Below, in pieces: positions 36,001 to 48,078 of a stretch of DNA of 64,000 bases. Below the pieces are notes generated by a model. The model saw only the letters and a program-made list of their open reading frames with translations, did not search any database and was not told where the DNA came from. How positions within the stretch are numbered: the first letter of the stretch is position 1; every line of letters begins with the position of its first letter. Source of the DNA: Anisakis pegreffii (lineage: Eukaryota > Nematoda > Chromadorea > Rhabditida > Anisakidae); the NCBI GenBank assembly GCA_035041965.1, contig JAPYMA010000094.1:1-64000 (forward strand), read 5' to 3'. The translations under genes were made by a program, and so were the position numbers.

Positions 36001-37512
36001 GAACGAAGGCGAAACAAACCTGCTCAGGAAGTGCATTAAAGCGGCGTGTTCATCGCTGCTGAATGCGAAAAGTGAACTGAATCGACTCGACAGTTTATGT
36101 GGAGATGGCGACTGCGGATCAACACTGGCGCTTGGAGCTGAAAGTATTGTTTTGATTCGATTATTCAATTATTTAGTCGTCATTCGATGGTTTGTCAAAT
36201 ACTTTATCGTACTATTATTATTGCTATTGTCACTGTAATATTTTCAAGTTGAATGTTTCTTAGTATTTGCACTTGTTATTTTGCTTTATGAATATTGAAC
36301 GAAATGCGGTGACAATGAAATTATTTTATGAATTCTATTCAGATAAATTTAATTGCCAAAAATTACGTTGCAGAAATATTGAATTCAATTGAAAGCAATA
36401 CATTGTGTTGTTCAAGACCGCAAACGACATTCTTACAGTTATCACAAATATTCGAAGATGATGTCGGCGGTACTACTGGAGCTGTATGTATCATTCATTT
36501 GAGTCTGACTTAACGAGAATAATCACATAATTTGCTAATGACTATCATACTGATATCAATAGTGATCTGATTTGGCTAGTCTCTTAAGTATTAAATACCA
36601 AACAAAGAAATGACTGACCGGTATTCCCATTGTAGAACACAGATAGTAGTGATGGAATCTATCAATTTTGATTAATCCGTAAGCACGCGATAGAATGGTA
36701 TGTTCTGAGGTTCGGATAGGTTGTGGAAAGATGTGTAGTTGAAACGAGAAATTGCAGTTGTATGCGTTGATGTTCAGTGCAGCATCACAACGATTTTGTA
36801 TTTCATCGGATGGAGACGATTGGCACAGTGCACTGAGAAGTGGACTACAGGCAATCATGCGTTATGGACATGCACAGCCTGGTTATAGATCCATGGTAAC
36901 ATTCCATATCCTATTTCAATTAAGCACCTTGTTTGTTGAGTCCGTCCTCACCAGCATTTGCCATTCGTAGCTTCATGAAGCGTTGCATACAAAGGCTGAC
37001 CCTTACAAATGTTCAAACACAGTCTTTGGCTGAGGTGCGATTGTATCCGAACTTAACTCGAATAAATTTAAGGTCGATCCACTTCATAGTGCCGTGCATT
37101 CGGTTACATCAACCACTTATGAGAAGGCATATTGGGAGAAAGTTGTTGCGGTAATTTGCGTTTATTATCTAAAAATTTCACTGATCTCATTGACATTTTA
37201 TGTAGCAAAGTTCCTAATATCCTATCAAGAGTAGAGTTATTTTAATATAAATCTAAATTTCAGTATCTCTCACTTAATTGACATTTCACGTGATCGATTT
37301 ATCAAAGTCTTAATAATCTTAACAAATGAATTTATGAATTTCATTTAAAAAAGTTTAAGGCAGCTGAGAAAGGAGCGATCGAAACAAAGAATATGCGTGC
37401 CCAATGTGGTCGTTCAAGTTATACATCGGCCAGTGATCAAAAGGAGCCTGATCCTGGCGCGATGGCTGTTTCGATTTGGCTCAGAGCTGTTTTTACAGCT
37501 TTTTATAATTAG
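33055..37512 (+). CDS. tkfc: Triokinase/FMN cyclase (dihydroxyacetone kinase)
   Basis: Fourteen exons: 33055-33153, 33243-33345, 33730-33834, 34116-34204, 34288-34398, 34501-34579, 34652-34852, 34978-35085, 35601-35720, 35868-36143, 36374-36483, 36758-36895, 37073-37150 and 37360-37512. Phases agree and give 589 aa (human TKFC 575). The cytosolic enzyme phosphorylates dihydroxyacetone and glyceraldehyde, and in mammals also cyclises FAD to FMN products. The DhaK domain (about 1-330) has GGGSGHEP, FVINYTGDCLNFGLA and the substrate-binding histidine in LGLGIHGERG (about H228). The DhaL domain (about 350-589) has the metal/ATP-binding GDGDCG (417-422) and DDVGGTTGA. The exon at 36374 uses the ttgcag acceptor because the earlier ttcag would break phase. 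All catalytic landmarks are present, so activity is expected. Confidence 0.95.
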
Positions 37513-39591
37513 CTCTTTTTTGTTGTTGTTGTCAACTGCCTGCATTCAGCAGCAGGCAGCATGACTGTATAAAAGTTTTGAATAACTCGATTTGTATCTT
37601 ATGTTAGCAAAAAATTGATCTGCACTAGTGCACCTGTCAAAAAACATTACATAAATACCTCAGATGCGTTTATTCCTCTAATTTCCGTTTACTGATGAAG
37701 AATTTCAAGTTTACGCAATCGAAATTGATGTTTTATTCATATTCTACACAACTATTCACTAGTGCAAGCAGAATTTTAAACTTTTCTAATGGAGAACATT
37801 CTTATCGATGATTAATTTGCAAAGTGTTTTCTCTTACTTCATAGATAATTATATTCACACTGTTCTAAGTGTTCTCTTTTCTTTGTTCCTTCTTCATATA
37901 GTGTTTTATTGTTTTCTTTTTTATAACTTTATTGAATGTATTGCATTGTTTTTATCATGAAATAATAAACTATATGCACAGGCAAATTTTAGTTTTGTAA
38001 TCAACGTAACGTTCAGTCAAATTATCGTTGTGTGTCGACTGATATTTTGAATTAATTTACTGATTTGAATTAATTAATTAATTAATTTCCATTTCATTCA
38101 TTGGCTTCTTCTAACGCGATTAAAAGTTCACTAATTGTTTGCATTCATTAATTTCGATGGTGTTTTCGATTTTTGAGTATCTTTCTTTTAGTTGATCCAA
38201 TTAACAGTTTTATTGTCTTCCAAATAATTCATTAAGTTTCCATGTTTTTTCTTACTATTTGTTCATTATGAAGTGTTTCGTTTGGCTGGCGGCTCGAGTT
38301 TGGTGACTCCAGCAAATCTTTAAGCATTTAGATGCCGGCTGGGAATTCTGCTGGTTAAGCATAAGCTTCATAAATTTCAGTTGTTGTTCCATTCGAGTTT
38401 ATCATTCAGTTGGGCATAACGATTGACTGATTCACTTCGTAGCATTCAGTGAACATTTTTTTTGCTTTTTCCTTGAGCATATTTTACTAATCGTAAATAA
38501 ACTTTTGTATATTTCAAAACTCCATATTACTAGGCGATTTTGGTGCAACGTCGTAGCTTCAGATTGGCTGATCAGTCCAACACTACAGAATCAGAAACTA
38601 CTGGGTGGGCCACCCTGGGCTTGTATTGTTAATTAGCACTTGAGTGGCACTTACGCGATGGCACATAGGGCGTTTGCTTTGGGTGACCGATTGACAAATG
38701 CATCTACGATAAATCTAAATCCGACGAAAGCACCATAAGCACCATGCTACTCTATGATGAGGCATGCGTTTGCTTTATCATAGTGTTTCGCAGTGCAAAT
38801 TGTCGTAGACCATTTGGTTTTGGCGCACAGGGCTATTAGATGAGATCCGGTCGTGATTAATACTCGACAAGGGGATAAAGAGAAGGTTTAAGAAATCTTG
38901 AGTTCTTTAAAAGTTATACTTTCAAAAAATTTTAATGGTGTTGACAGGGGCAGGTTGGATTATGTGACAGTTTCATCGAAACGAATACTTTATTCATTTC
39001 GTGCAGTCTTGTTTTTCTCGGTAAACATCCGCCAGTTACATCGGATGATTACTCATCTTTACCGATTAAAAAGGTGCAAACAGTTCAGTACTCTTCATTT
39101 CGAATGATTCATAAATTCAACAGCAAAAGTGTGTTTAATCGATGCTCTCACCTTTTGATGATTATTTATCTTTCTGCAGTGCTTCATAATCACATCGTTA
39201 GGTAATTAAATGAAAGCCAAGTTGGAACTTCGAGCTATCACTGCTTTATTTCATGATTTCCAACTGTATTGTCGATGTTGCGTAGTTCTGTTTCATTTTA
39301 ACGACTCATAATTAGCCGTCTGATTGATAGGATTCATTTGAATATACTATTTGTAAGGTGTCATGGCCACTTTATCATTATATGCAAATTAAATTTTCAT
39401 TCCGAGCTTGCATTCATTGTGCAGATAATTTTTTAAATTTGGATTTGAAGCTCGTCGACGACTAGTACCCTTCACGATAAAGACTCTGTATTAAATGTGT
39501 GCCGATTGCCAGCAGAATAGTAATGTTAATATCAGTCAGGCATAAAATTGAGTTGATTACAGATTATTAAATCTCATATAACATCGTCACG
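37513..39591. other. Intergenic: triokinase 3' end to alpha-catenin 5' end
   Basis: AATAAA occurs at 37964-37969. A GC-richer, unassigned patch lies at about 38530-38880. There is no supported gene in this 2 kb, which should include the alpha-catenin promoter. Confidence 0.4.
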
Positions 39592-42500
39592 ATGGTATCA
39601 ATTGTAAATATACAAAACGAAATTAATATCGACCAAGTAAAAACGAAACGAGTGGAGCAGTTGCTTGCGCCACTCATTTATGAGGTTACTTTTCTATTTT
39701 TATTCACTCTGTTTATTGAGCGATTATGCATAATACTTGTGTAGGTGTACTTTGTGTTGGATTCTCCTAATCCTAATTATTTAGCATTTATAGCAAATAT
39801 GTGAGCAATTTCCGAAGATGCATCAGAACACAAGAAATTTATCACTAATAATTAACAAATTATCAATGAATAAATAATTATCACTAAAGTGTAGATAAAT
39901 TATCGCAAAGTAAATTATCACTAAAGTAAGAGAAGTGTAGAAAGTTCTAAGGAAAGGTCAATATAATTGATGAATTGAAGGTGACTTCGTTAACGAATCC
40001 GGATGTGTATTATTCGTTGCGAAAAAGTGGCAAGAGTGGGAATGTTCTGATTGCGGCAGTTGAAAGAACCATTGAGAATTTCCTACAAGTTGGACGTGCT
40101 TGCATTAGAGAATGTCCACTTGTGAAAGATCAAGCTCTTCATGAACTCAATGAAGCCTTACAAGATGTTCAAACGACAGGTGATTACTACATCGCTTCAT
40201 TTATAGAGAGCCATCAAACTTGTGCGTTCTTAGGACAGTGTGCAAATTGTTGAATCGGAAACAGATTGAAGAAATGATAAGTTCGAGGTGAAAAAGAGGA
40301 AATTCACATAACTTTCGGTGATAGTTTGCAGATTTCTTAAGACTGTCGACCTTACATCACAGGCGCTACATTGTCGTTCCATTATGCATTGACATGCTCC
40401 TATTGAATTGAATCAGCCGAGTTAAAATCTACTGGTTTGAAAATGTGTATGTTGAAGTTTGGTGTGGATCATTGCATGAATTTTAAGGTAACGAGATGAT
40501 AATACGCGGCCGTGATTTTATGAATGAAACAACTAATACACAACGAAGACTGAAAGCAATCGAAGCAGCTCGTGAGTTGCTAAAGGCTGTGGCGAGATTA
40601 TTAATTATGGCTGATATGGTGGATGTTCATCTGATTTTAATGAATATTGCTCGAGTGAGTTTTTATATTTCATTATTTTGATGTTGCTGCAATTAAATTC
40701 GAGACGGTTCCCTTATCATAAATGAGTAGGCGACGGACTTATCGTAAGATTCAATTTCGGAAGGTTGATGATTTTCAAAGCTGTGCTGAATGCCGTCGGC
40801 TGCTTGTGCTGAATCAAAAGAGAGATTCGAATCAAAAAAATTCAGTTGCACAATGATAATAGCCAACTTATGATTTATCACAGTTGTGCATATTCATGTG
40901 ATTGATTGAGATGCAGTGAAAAGACAATAATTTAAAGGCAAAATCAGCACTGGACAGTATGCAAGTAGCAGAATCGAAGCAAGAATTAGCTGAGCGATAC
41001 AGCGCGTTGAAAGCTGAACTAGAAGAACTGAGTGAAACAACTCGACGTCGAGTATCGAACCTCAGGGAACTGTCGGAACAAGACGATTTACAAGCCGCCA
41101 GAGCATGGCTTAAAGTGAACTCGACTCTCATGTACACTTCATCCATTGTAAGCTTTTATGTATTGTCTCTGATGGTCATTATAACGCGCATTTTATCACT
41201 ATTATTTAAAAGTTGTGTAAATTTTTGGAAATTTTTTATAGCAATGTTCCCCATTTGCTTACGATTAGTTTAAAATAAGACTTTAATTTGTGTTGGCAAC
41301 TGAATGTGAGCAAAGCGATAAGTGGTGCTTGTTCAAGGCATACATCCGTCATCCAGAAGTGGATCAGATCCGATTAAATCGTGATTTTGCACATTCGGAA
41401 ATGAGTAAAGCACTACAAGCGATTGCTGAGGTATTGGAGGGGAGAAACAGAACCGGTGATATTGGTTTGTCGCATCTTGGACGTATTGGTGACCTCATCC
41501 ATGAATTAGATCAGTTTCAGGTTTGTTTTCAGCAGATTGCTCTTATTTTGTGTTGATCACTTGAATATCACCCATTATTTGTTGGAGTCGACAATGTACT
41601 TTTAATGAGGAATTCGGATGCAATTGCGTAATGCAATGCAAATATGAGATTGTATTCTGTTGCTGATAATTTGATGTGGTGATAATGATATTATTGAATG
41701 ATGCAAATAGTTGAGCATTGGGCAGCAGTAACTACTGAAAATTTTAAGAACCGCGTTTATATGGAACCAAGCGCGTATCGTGCTCATATTCATCGCCCCG
41801 AACTGGAAGAGTTGCTGGAACGGATTGTGAGTGGAGCGGCCGTGATAGCGGACTCAGAGAACACTCGAGACGATCGTAAGAAGAAAATTGTTGATGAGTG
41901 TAATAATCTGCGACAAGCATTACAAGATCTTTTGAATGAATACGAAAAAAATGTTGGTTTCTTTTGACCGTATTGAATTTGATTCTATTTTGTGTCTAAA
42001 TTTTTATTTGTCAGTTAGTGCATTCGTAATTGGCTCTAATAATTCGAAATTCTTCCCACTCAAATCTGAATGGTGTTCTCCAAATTTCGGAAGGGTTTAT
42101 ATTCTACGCATATTTTTGCTGGTGCTTGTAATGAAATAATGTTCACACGATGCATTCGAGTTGGATATTCGGAAGTGTTCGAATATTCAATAAAGCATTT
42201 GAGAAGAATTTTTGAATGGATTACAGGCTGGACGTTATGATGGGTCGGAAGAGTTGGATTTGGCGATGGTGCATTTGGGACATAAAACGAAAGACTTGAA
42301 GCGACATTTGAGACGAGCAATAGTTGATCACATCAGTGATGCGTTCCTGGACACAATGACTCCATTGATGATGCTCATCGATAGTGCGAAAAAACACGAT
42401 CAACCCGCCACCATTCACAACGGAAAACTTTTCTATGAACACGCACAGAAACTGGTTCAAGTTCGTTGGTTTACTTTATTGTTTATCGTTCACTTCATCG

Positions 42501-45500
42501 TTGTGTGCTTTCAGTAGTTTCAGATTTTACAATATTTTAAATGGAAGTGATGATTTTTGCAGGTGGCAAATTTGGCTTGTCAAATGTCGAACAATGAAGA
42601 TGGAGTTAGAATTGTGCGATTTGCAGCCATTCAAGTTGAGAAATTAGCACCACAGGTTTGAGTTGTTGAAATATTCCGAGTAGTTATTTGAGTGGTGATC
42701 CATGGCATTGGTCAGTTATTAATTGAATTGTGTGTTAAGGTTGTGAATGCAGCGTACTTACTGTGTGCACGTGACAGTCAAGTGGCTCGTGACAATATGG
42801 ACGCATTCAAGGATTTGTGGTTAAACAAAGTAACGTGCTCATGAATTATAACAATTTTTTGTTGATAGTTCCTGAGAGGAAAGTCATCTTTGGAGTTGTA
42901 TGAGAATCATTCAACAGTTTTACTTTGAATGTGTTATTCATTTTTGTGGATTAATCTGAAGAGTGGTCTGGAAGTTATTTAAAGGTGATGAATTACTGAG
43001 AGGATCTCAGTTATAGGTTTTTTTGATATCGGGTGGTTAATTTAAGGTGAATCTGTTAACGCTGGCTGTAGATTCATTGACCAGTGTTGATGATTTTCTG
43101 GCGGTCAGTGAGGCGCATATCATCGAAGATGTTAAAATTGGGATTCAGGTAATTTGATGCAAGTCTTGACATGTAAACATTCCAGGATATTAATGTGTTA
43201 ATTTTTTTAAAACATGATGGCAACGAATGAGCTTTTAATTGATATTAGTATTGGTTTCGGTTGGATTATTGAAGATACTCTCAGTGAAATTATCATTTTA
43301 CTTGTGGTGATATTGAAGGCGGTGTTGAGTAGTGATGGCTACTTACTGGATCGCACGGCGGGTGGTATTCGAGGACGTTCGTTGCGGGTTTGTAGTGTAG
43401 TGGATAACGAGATGGATGCAAATCCTACCAATCCGTACACAGAACGTGTGAAGAAGGCCACAAAAATGTTACGAGAGGATGGTACGTAATATTTATTTGA
43501 GAATTGGTCATATTTATTTGAACTGAGAATTTATTTAGTCGTCGCGATTGTAATTGTTTAATTGGAAGTGAGGCAGTTTGATGGATCGATGTTGCAGTTA
43601 TAAACGAATTTTCGACACGTGCCGAACGAGTGGTGAATAAATTGGAGAACGAAGAAGAGCCGAACAATCAAAATGAAGATATCGACGAGATTATTGAAGC
43701 GAGCGAATTGGTGCATAATGCCGTGAAAGAGATCCGAAACGCATTGCTGATGAATCGAAATCCGGAAGATGTGGACTCTGATAATGAATACGAAGATGGT
43801 TCGTTTCTTTCCTTTTTTACTTTTTTGATTGATTTCAACCGATCCATTTTCTTCGTACTGAATGAATGAATGGATGAAAAATGATACTGAAATGAGCAGT
43901 CATGTTTTGACTGAGTGGTAATAGTCAAGAAGAGACTATAAAATACCTTAACCACATTTAATTGAATTTAATTTCGTTGATTGATTTGTGGTGTCGTCGT
44001 AAAAACGTGTGCAGCATGTACATGGATCATGAACGATATGTGATAAAAACATCGAACACTTCTTTAAGATGGTCAGACAATCTATCCGGACAACAGAAGT
44101 CATGTTTCGGACGCAGAGAATCAACAACGCCTTATGAGAAGACTTCCAGAAGAGGATAAAAAGAAAATCCAAGAACAAATCGATGTATTCAAGGTATCCT
44201 TGAAACTTATCTATATATCTATTTTCGCCCGCATCTTTCCAGCTCTCCATTCGTACTAATAATCGAATTGTTGTTATTGTTGTTGAATGAGGAATGATGC
44301 TGAAATGAAGTGACTCGATTTTGCAGATCACTCAAAGTAAATTCGAAAGAGAAGTGGGAAAATGGGATGAGACTGGTAATGATATAATTGTATTAGCGAA
44401 ACATATGTGCATGATTATGATGAATATGACCGATTTCACAAGGTATTTATTTTATCTAACTGACTGTTTAACTTCTTTATTAGTACGTTCCGTTTGCTAA
44501 TGGATTTAAGCGGTTGCAGTTTACATCGAATTGTCATGATAAGTAGGTGAATTTTTGAGGGAAATTTTTATTTTATATACAAAAAAGATGCTGTTAAAGA
44601 GACATTTATTTGTCATGAATATTAATGGTTGACTGAATAAGTGAATGCATAGAAAGAAATTTAATTGATGATTTAAAGAGGTCGCGGTCCACTGCGAACA
44701 ACAATGGACGTGATCAGAGCCGCACAAGAGATATCGGATGCTGGTGCGAAGCTGAATTCATTGGCGAAACAAATCGGTGACGAGAGCGTTGAATCTGAAA
44801 CCAAGAAGGATCTGTTCGCGTATTTACAACGCATCACTCTTTATTGTCAACAACTCAATATCACCAGTCGAGTGCGTTATTTTTTGTTGGGTGATTAGAT
44901 AATATTTGGTTGTGATTTATATTGAGAGCGTTATATTGAGGTTGTTATGATTTCAGGTAAAAGCGGACGTTCAGCAAGTAGGTAATGAGCTGATAGTGAG
45001 TGGCTTAGAGTCAGCAATGTCGCTCATTCAAACAGCACGAAATCTGCTGAATGCAGTCGTGCTCACCGTTAAATCTGCATATATTGCAAGCACTAAAGTA
45101 AGTGTTTTTTTAAAACTTTATTCTATGGTCAAGGCAGATATATCACTTTTTGAAAGGAGTATTTGAATTGTGCTTTATTTATGCGGTCGGTCATTTCGAT
45201 ATTGTATCGACGGACGGACGTTTCAATACATCAGTCTGCGTTATAAGTTGACGAATGTGGTCAGCATATCACTTAAAGATGAGATGAGAAAAGTTTTGGT
45301 TATGAACTCCACTGCATAGCGCTTTCGGCCCGGCCAAGGAAATATAATTCGTGGAAATGAAACGTTCTTAAACGAACTAATTTCAAGGCAGTTTTTCTTG
45401 GTGAATTGTACTGACGTGCTATTAGGTGTGCATTTAAAAAGATGTGGGTTTTGTAAAGTTTAAGGGGACTGGAAGTGAGCAATTATTTTTGCGTTCTGAT

Positions 45501-46254
45501 TGGATTTTGTAGGAGGAGTGTGGATTTTAATTGAAGCGTTCATTTTGAAAGGAGTATTTGAATGATTTGTTGTAAAAGTAAAAGTAAAAGTTTAGTGTAC
45601 ATATGATAAGCGAGATATGCTTCGCGGAAGTCATTCAGTTGCGATGCACATTCAACGGCATTTAACAAACGGTGTTTTTGATGGTATTTTAATGAGTTGT
45701 TGTTGACGCTTATTCTGTGCTCAGGGCCATGACGCAATAGTTTAGTGTTTGCGTGATGCATGGAATCATTTTTATTATTACTATTCGACTATTATTATTG
45801 TTATTATTATTATTATTATTATCATCATTATTATTACTGTAATTTATATTATTATTTATATTTATACTAATATTTATATTATTATTACTAGTAGTATTGT
45901 TAGCGTTCAGTAGGAACAAGCATTGCGTTCTTTCTATCTGCTCGTTGAGCCGCCGTTTCATTGCATGTGCTGTATTTGGTGGTATTGTCGGATCGATATG
46001 CATTTTAGTGTTCTTTTTTGGTGAGTTGCTATTTGATGAGATTGTATGTGCGCAGAAAGAAAACGATGAAATCATTTCAGTATCGCAGAAAGAATACGGC
46101 TACCCCTTCATTGGTTGAGTGGCGAATGGCACCTCCTGAGAAACAACCACTCGTGCGCAAGGAGCAGAAACCACACGGCATCGTCAGACGCGCTTCCGAC
46201 CGAAGACCGCTACCTCCAATGAAGGCGCTGGCTGAATTTCGTGTGGCACATTGA
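39592..46254 (+). CDS. hmp-1: Alpha-catenin (HMP-1/CTNNA family)
   Basis: Seventeen exons: 39592-39684, 39981-40179, 40488-40654, 40938-41147, 41338-41520, 41749-41952, 42227-42460, 42563-42655, 42740-42829, 43047-43148, 43319-43481, 43598-43798, 44069-44193, 44327-44442, 44679-44871, 44957-45097 and 46081-46254. Phases agree throughout, giving 895 aa (human alpha-E 906). Alpha-catenin links the cadherin-beta-catenin complex to F-actin at adherens junctions. Family blocks include ARELLKAVARLLIMADMVDV, SGAAVIADSENTRDDRKKKI, DHISDAFLDTMTPL, DRTAGGIRGRSLRV, GNDIIVLAKHMCMIMMNMTD and YLQRITLYCQQLNITSRVKA. The last two lie in the vinculin-homology actin-binding region (about 650-870). The C-terminus (APPEKQPLVRKE, then basic residues) matches the family tail. 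The last intron, nearly 1 kb, holds an ATT microsatellite. Within the family, alpha-catenin fits better than vinculin on length and motifs. Confidence 0.96.
45767..45897. repeat. ATT trinucleotide microsatellite in alpha-catenin intron 16
   Basis: Interrupted ttattattattatt runs give a long Asn-rich frame on the opposite strand, which is an artefact of the repeat. Confidence 0.8.
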
Positions 46255-48078
46255 TTTGTTGTGGTTTCGTTATTATTTACTGCATTCTTGATAAGATGTT
46301 GATGTTTTCGTTGTTATTCATATTGTTTCGGTTTGTGTTATTGCTGTTATGATTGTTTGCATTGTTACTATTATTATTATTGCTATTATTATGATTATTA
46401 TGTCGTTGTGATTCAGTAATGTTATCGTTATCCTATTTAATTTTTTATACTTTGATTTGAAGGAATTTTGTTCTAATTTTTGAAATTTTTTGTAATCTTA
46501 CGTATAACGTCTGAATATGTTGTGCAGAGCATTGTGCTGTTGAGGACCGATTTGCATAAATTACGCAATAATTGTATCATATCTACTTGAAGTTTGCGTC
46601 TTTGCAGTTTCATTCATTTCGCTTATTAATCTTATGATTTTTGTTATTATTGTTATTGGATCTCTTTGGAATTGTTTTAAAAAGAATTGTAACAAAATGC
46701 TTCTGAAATGATATCTGTTGGTTTGCATTTATTTTTGATTTGTTACTTGTTTGTTAAAAGTGACGATAATCTGATTGTGATAGATTACTCATCAGTGCGA
46801 TAGATTACTTTTGCACTCAGGCTGATGTTAGGCTGAGGTATCTGTTGAGTATTGAGGTACTGATTTTTTGTTTTAATTCGTGAAAAAAATTTTTTTTATT
46901 GGATCTCTTTTTCGTTCCTTTTTTTATCAATATCAATCAAACATTTATTAATCAGACGACGGTTCTGTCGAACCGGGTTGAGGCATTTATCAAATAAACT
47001 AATGGTTCGGTGATACTGGATTGAGATATCTGCGGACGGTATGAGCTTAAGCCTTAAAATCAGCATAAGTTATGGGATTATCGTTGCTTTCTTTATGTTC
47101 ACTGTGTTGAAACATTCCATCGTCTGTAATGCTCGCTTCTTTTACTCACTTCAAAAAACATTGAATCGTGCAATTCAGATTGTCTTTATTCACATCCAGT
47201 GACCACCATACAATTCATTTGATCGATGTTTCTTTTTTCGTTCTTTGATTTGATTGAAATTTGACCGTTTGGAATCGCCGTTCACTTTGTTTGCTACGTT
47301 GTCGTTTTCAGTTCACAATGAAAGCTCCATTTCAAAAAGTTTTGAGTACTTCGAGTTGATGCTTAAAAGAAGTATTGTTGGTCTTTTCTAAAGAGATCGC
47401 CTTTCAAGAGAGTACGAAATCCTCAAACTAGGGACCTGTCTTGTTTAGCAGGCTTTCTAGGAAACGGCCAATTGCTTGCGTTGTTGACCATAGCTGGTAG
47501 CCTGCGTGTTTGTTCTGTAATAGCGCCGTTTACCACTACGCTATTTTGATAATCATCGAGACTGTGGTATAATTTGTACATCTTCTTAGAGGATGTCTCA
47601 AAAATTTTTCGTTATTTGATTTGTAATGTGTTATGCTTATTACATGTTATGTAATAAAAAGCATTCACAAATGTTTATTTCATCACTAAAACATGATGAT
47701 GAATGGATATCGTTTGGGAATTTGAGGGAAAAATAGGCTAGAGAAATCCCCAATTTCATTATGAAAAGCATTCATGTCCGTTAGGACTTGATGGATGAAA
47801 CTCTGGTTTCGGAGCTTGCATCTGATTGAACAGTGCCACAGTTGAATTTCATCAGAATGTTAATGTATATGCGTGTGTATCGTGTAGAAAATAACAATTT
47901 TGAATATCTTTAATGTCATTAAAATGTTTATATTCTATTAAAATTTGAATCAAATACAATGTAATGTGAGAAATCAAATCAAAAAAAAAGATCGTAGGTG
48001 TTTGGCCTGAGAAAATTTTGTGAGTTGACGAGTATCGTTTGTCCAGATTTTTGAGCGTTGAATTTTGGGATGATTCGC
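46255..48078. other. Tail-to-tail intergenic region, alpha-catenin / DYNC2LI1
   Basis: AT-rich 3' flanks of two convergent genes. A GC-richer patch (about 47390-47560) has no recognisable coding content. Confidence 0.4.

Noticed and set aside
43948..44331. Minus-strand frame of 127 codons
   Set aside because: Antisense to alpha-catenin exon 13 and its flanking introns; no motif or start context.
45710..46075. Asn-rich minus-strand frame of 121 codons
   Set aside because: It is created by the ATT microsatellite inside the last alpha-catenin intron.
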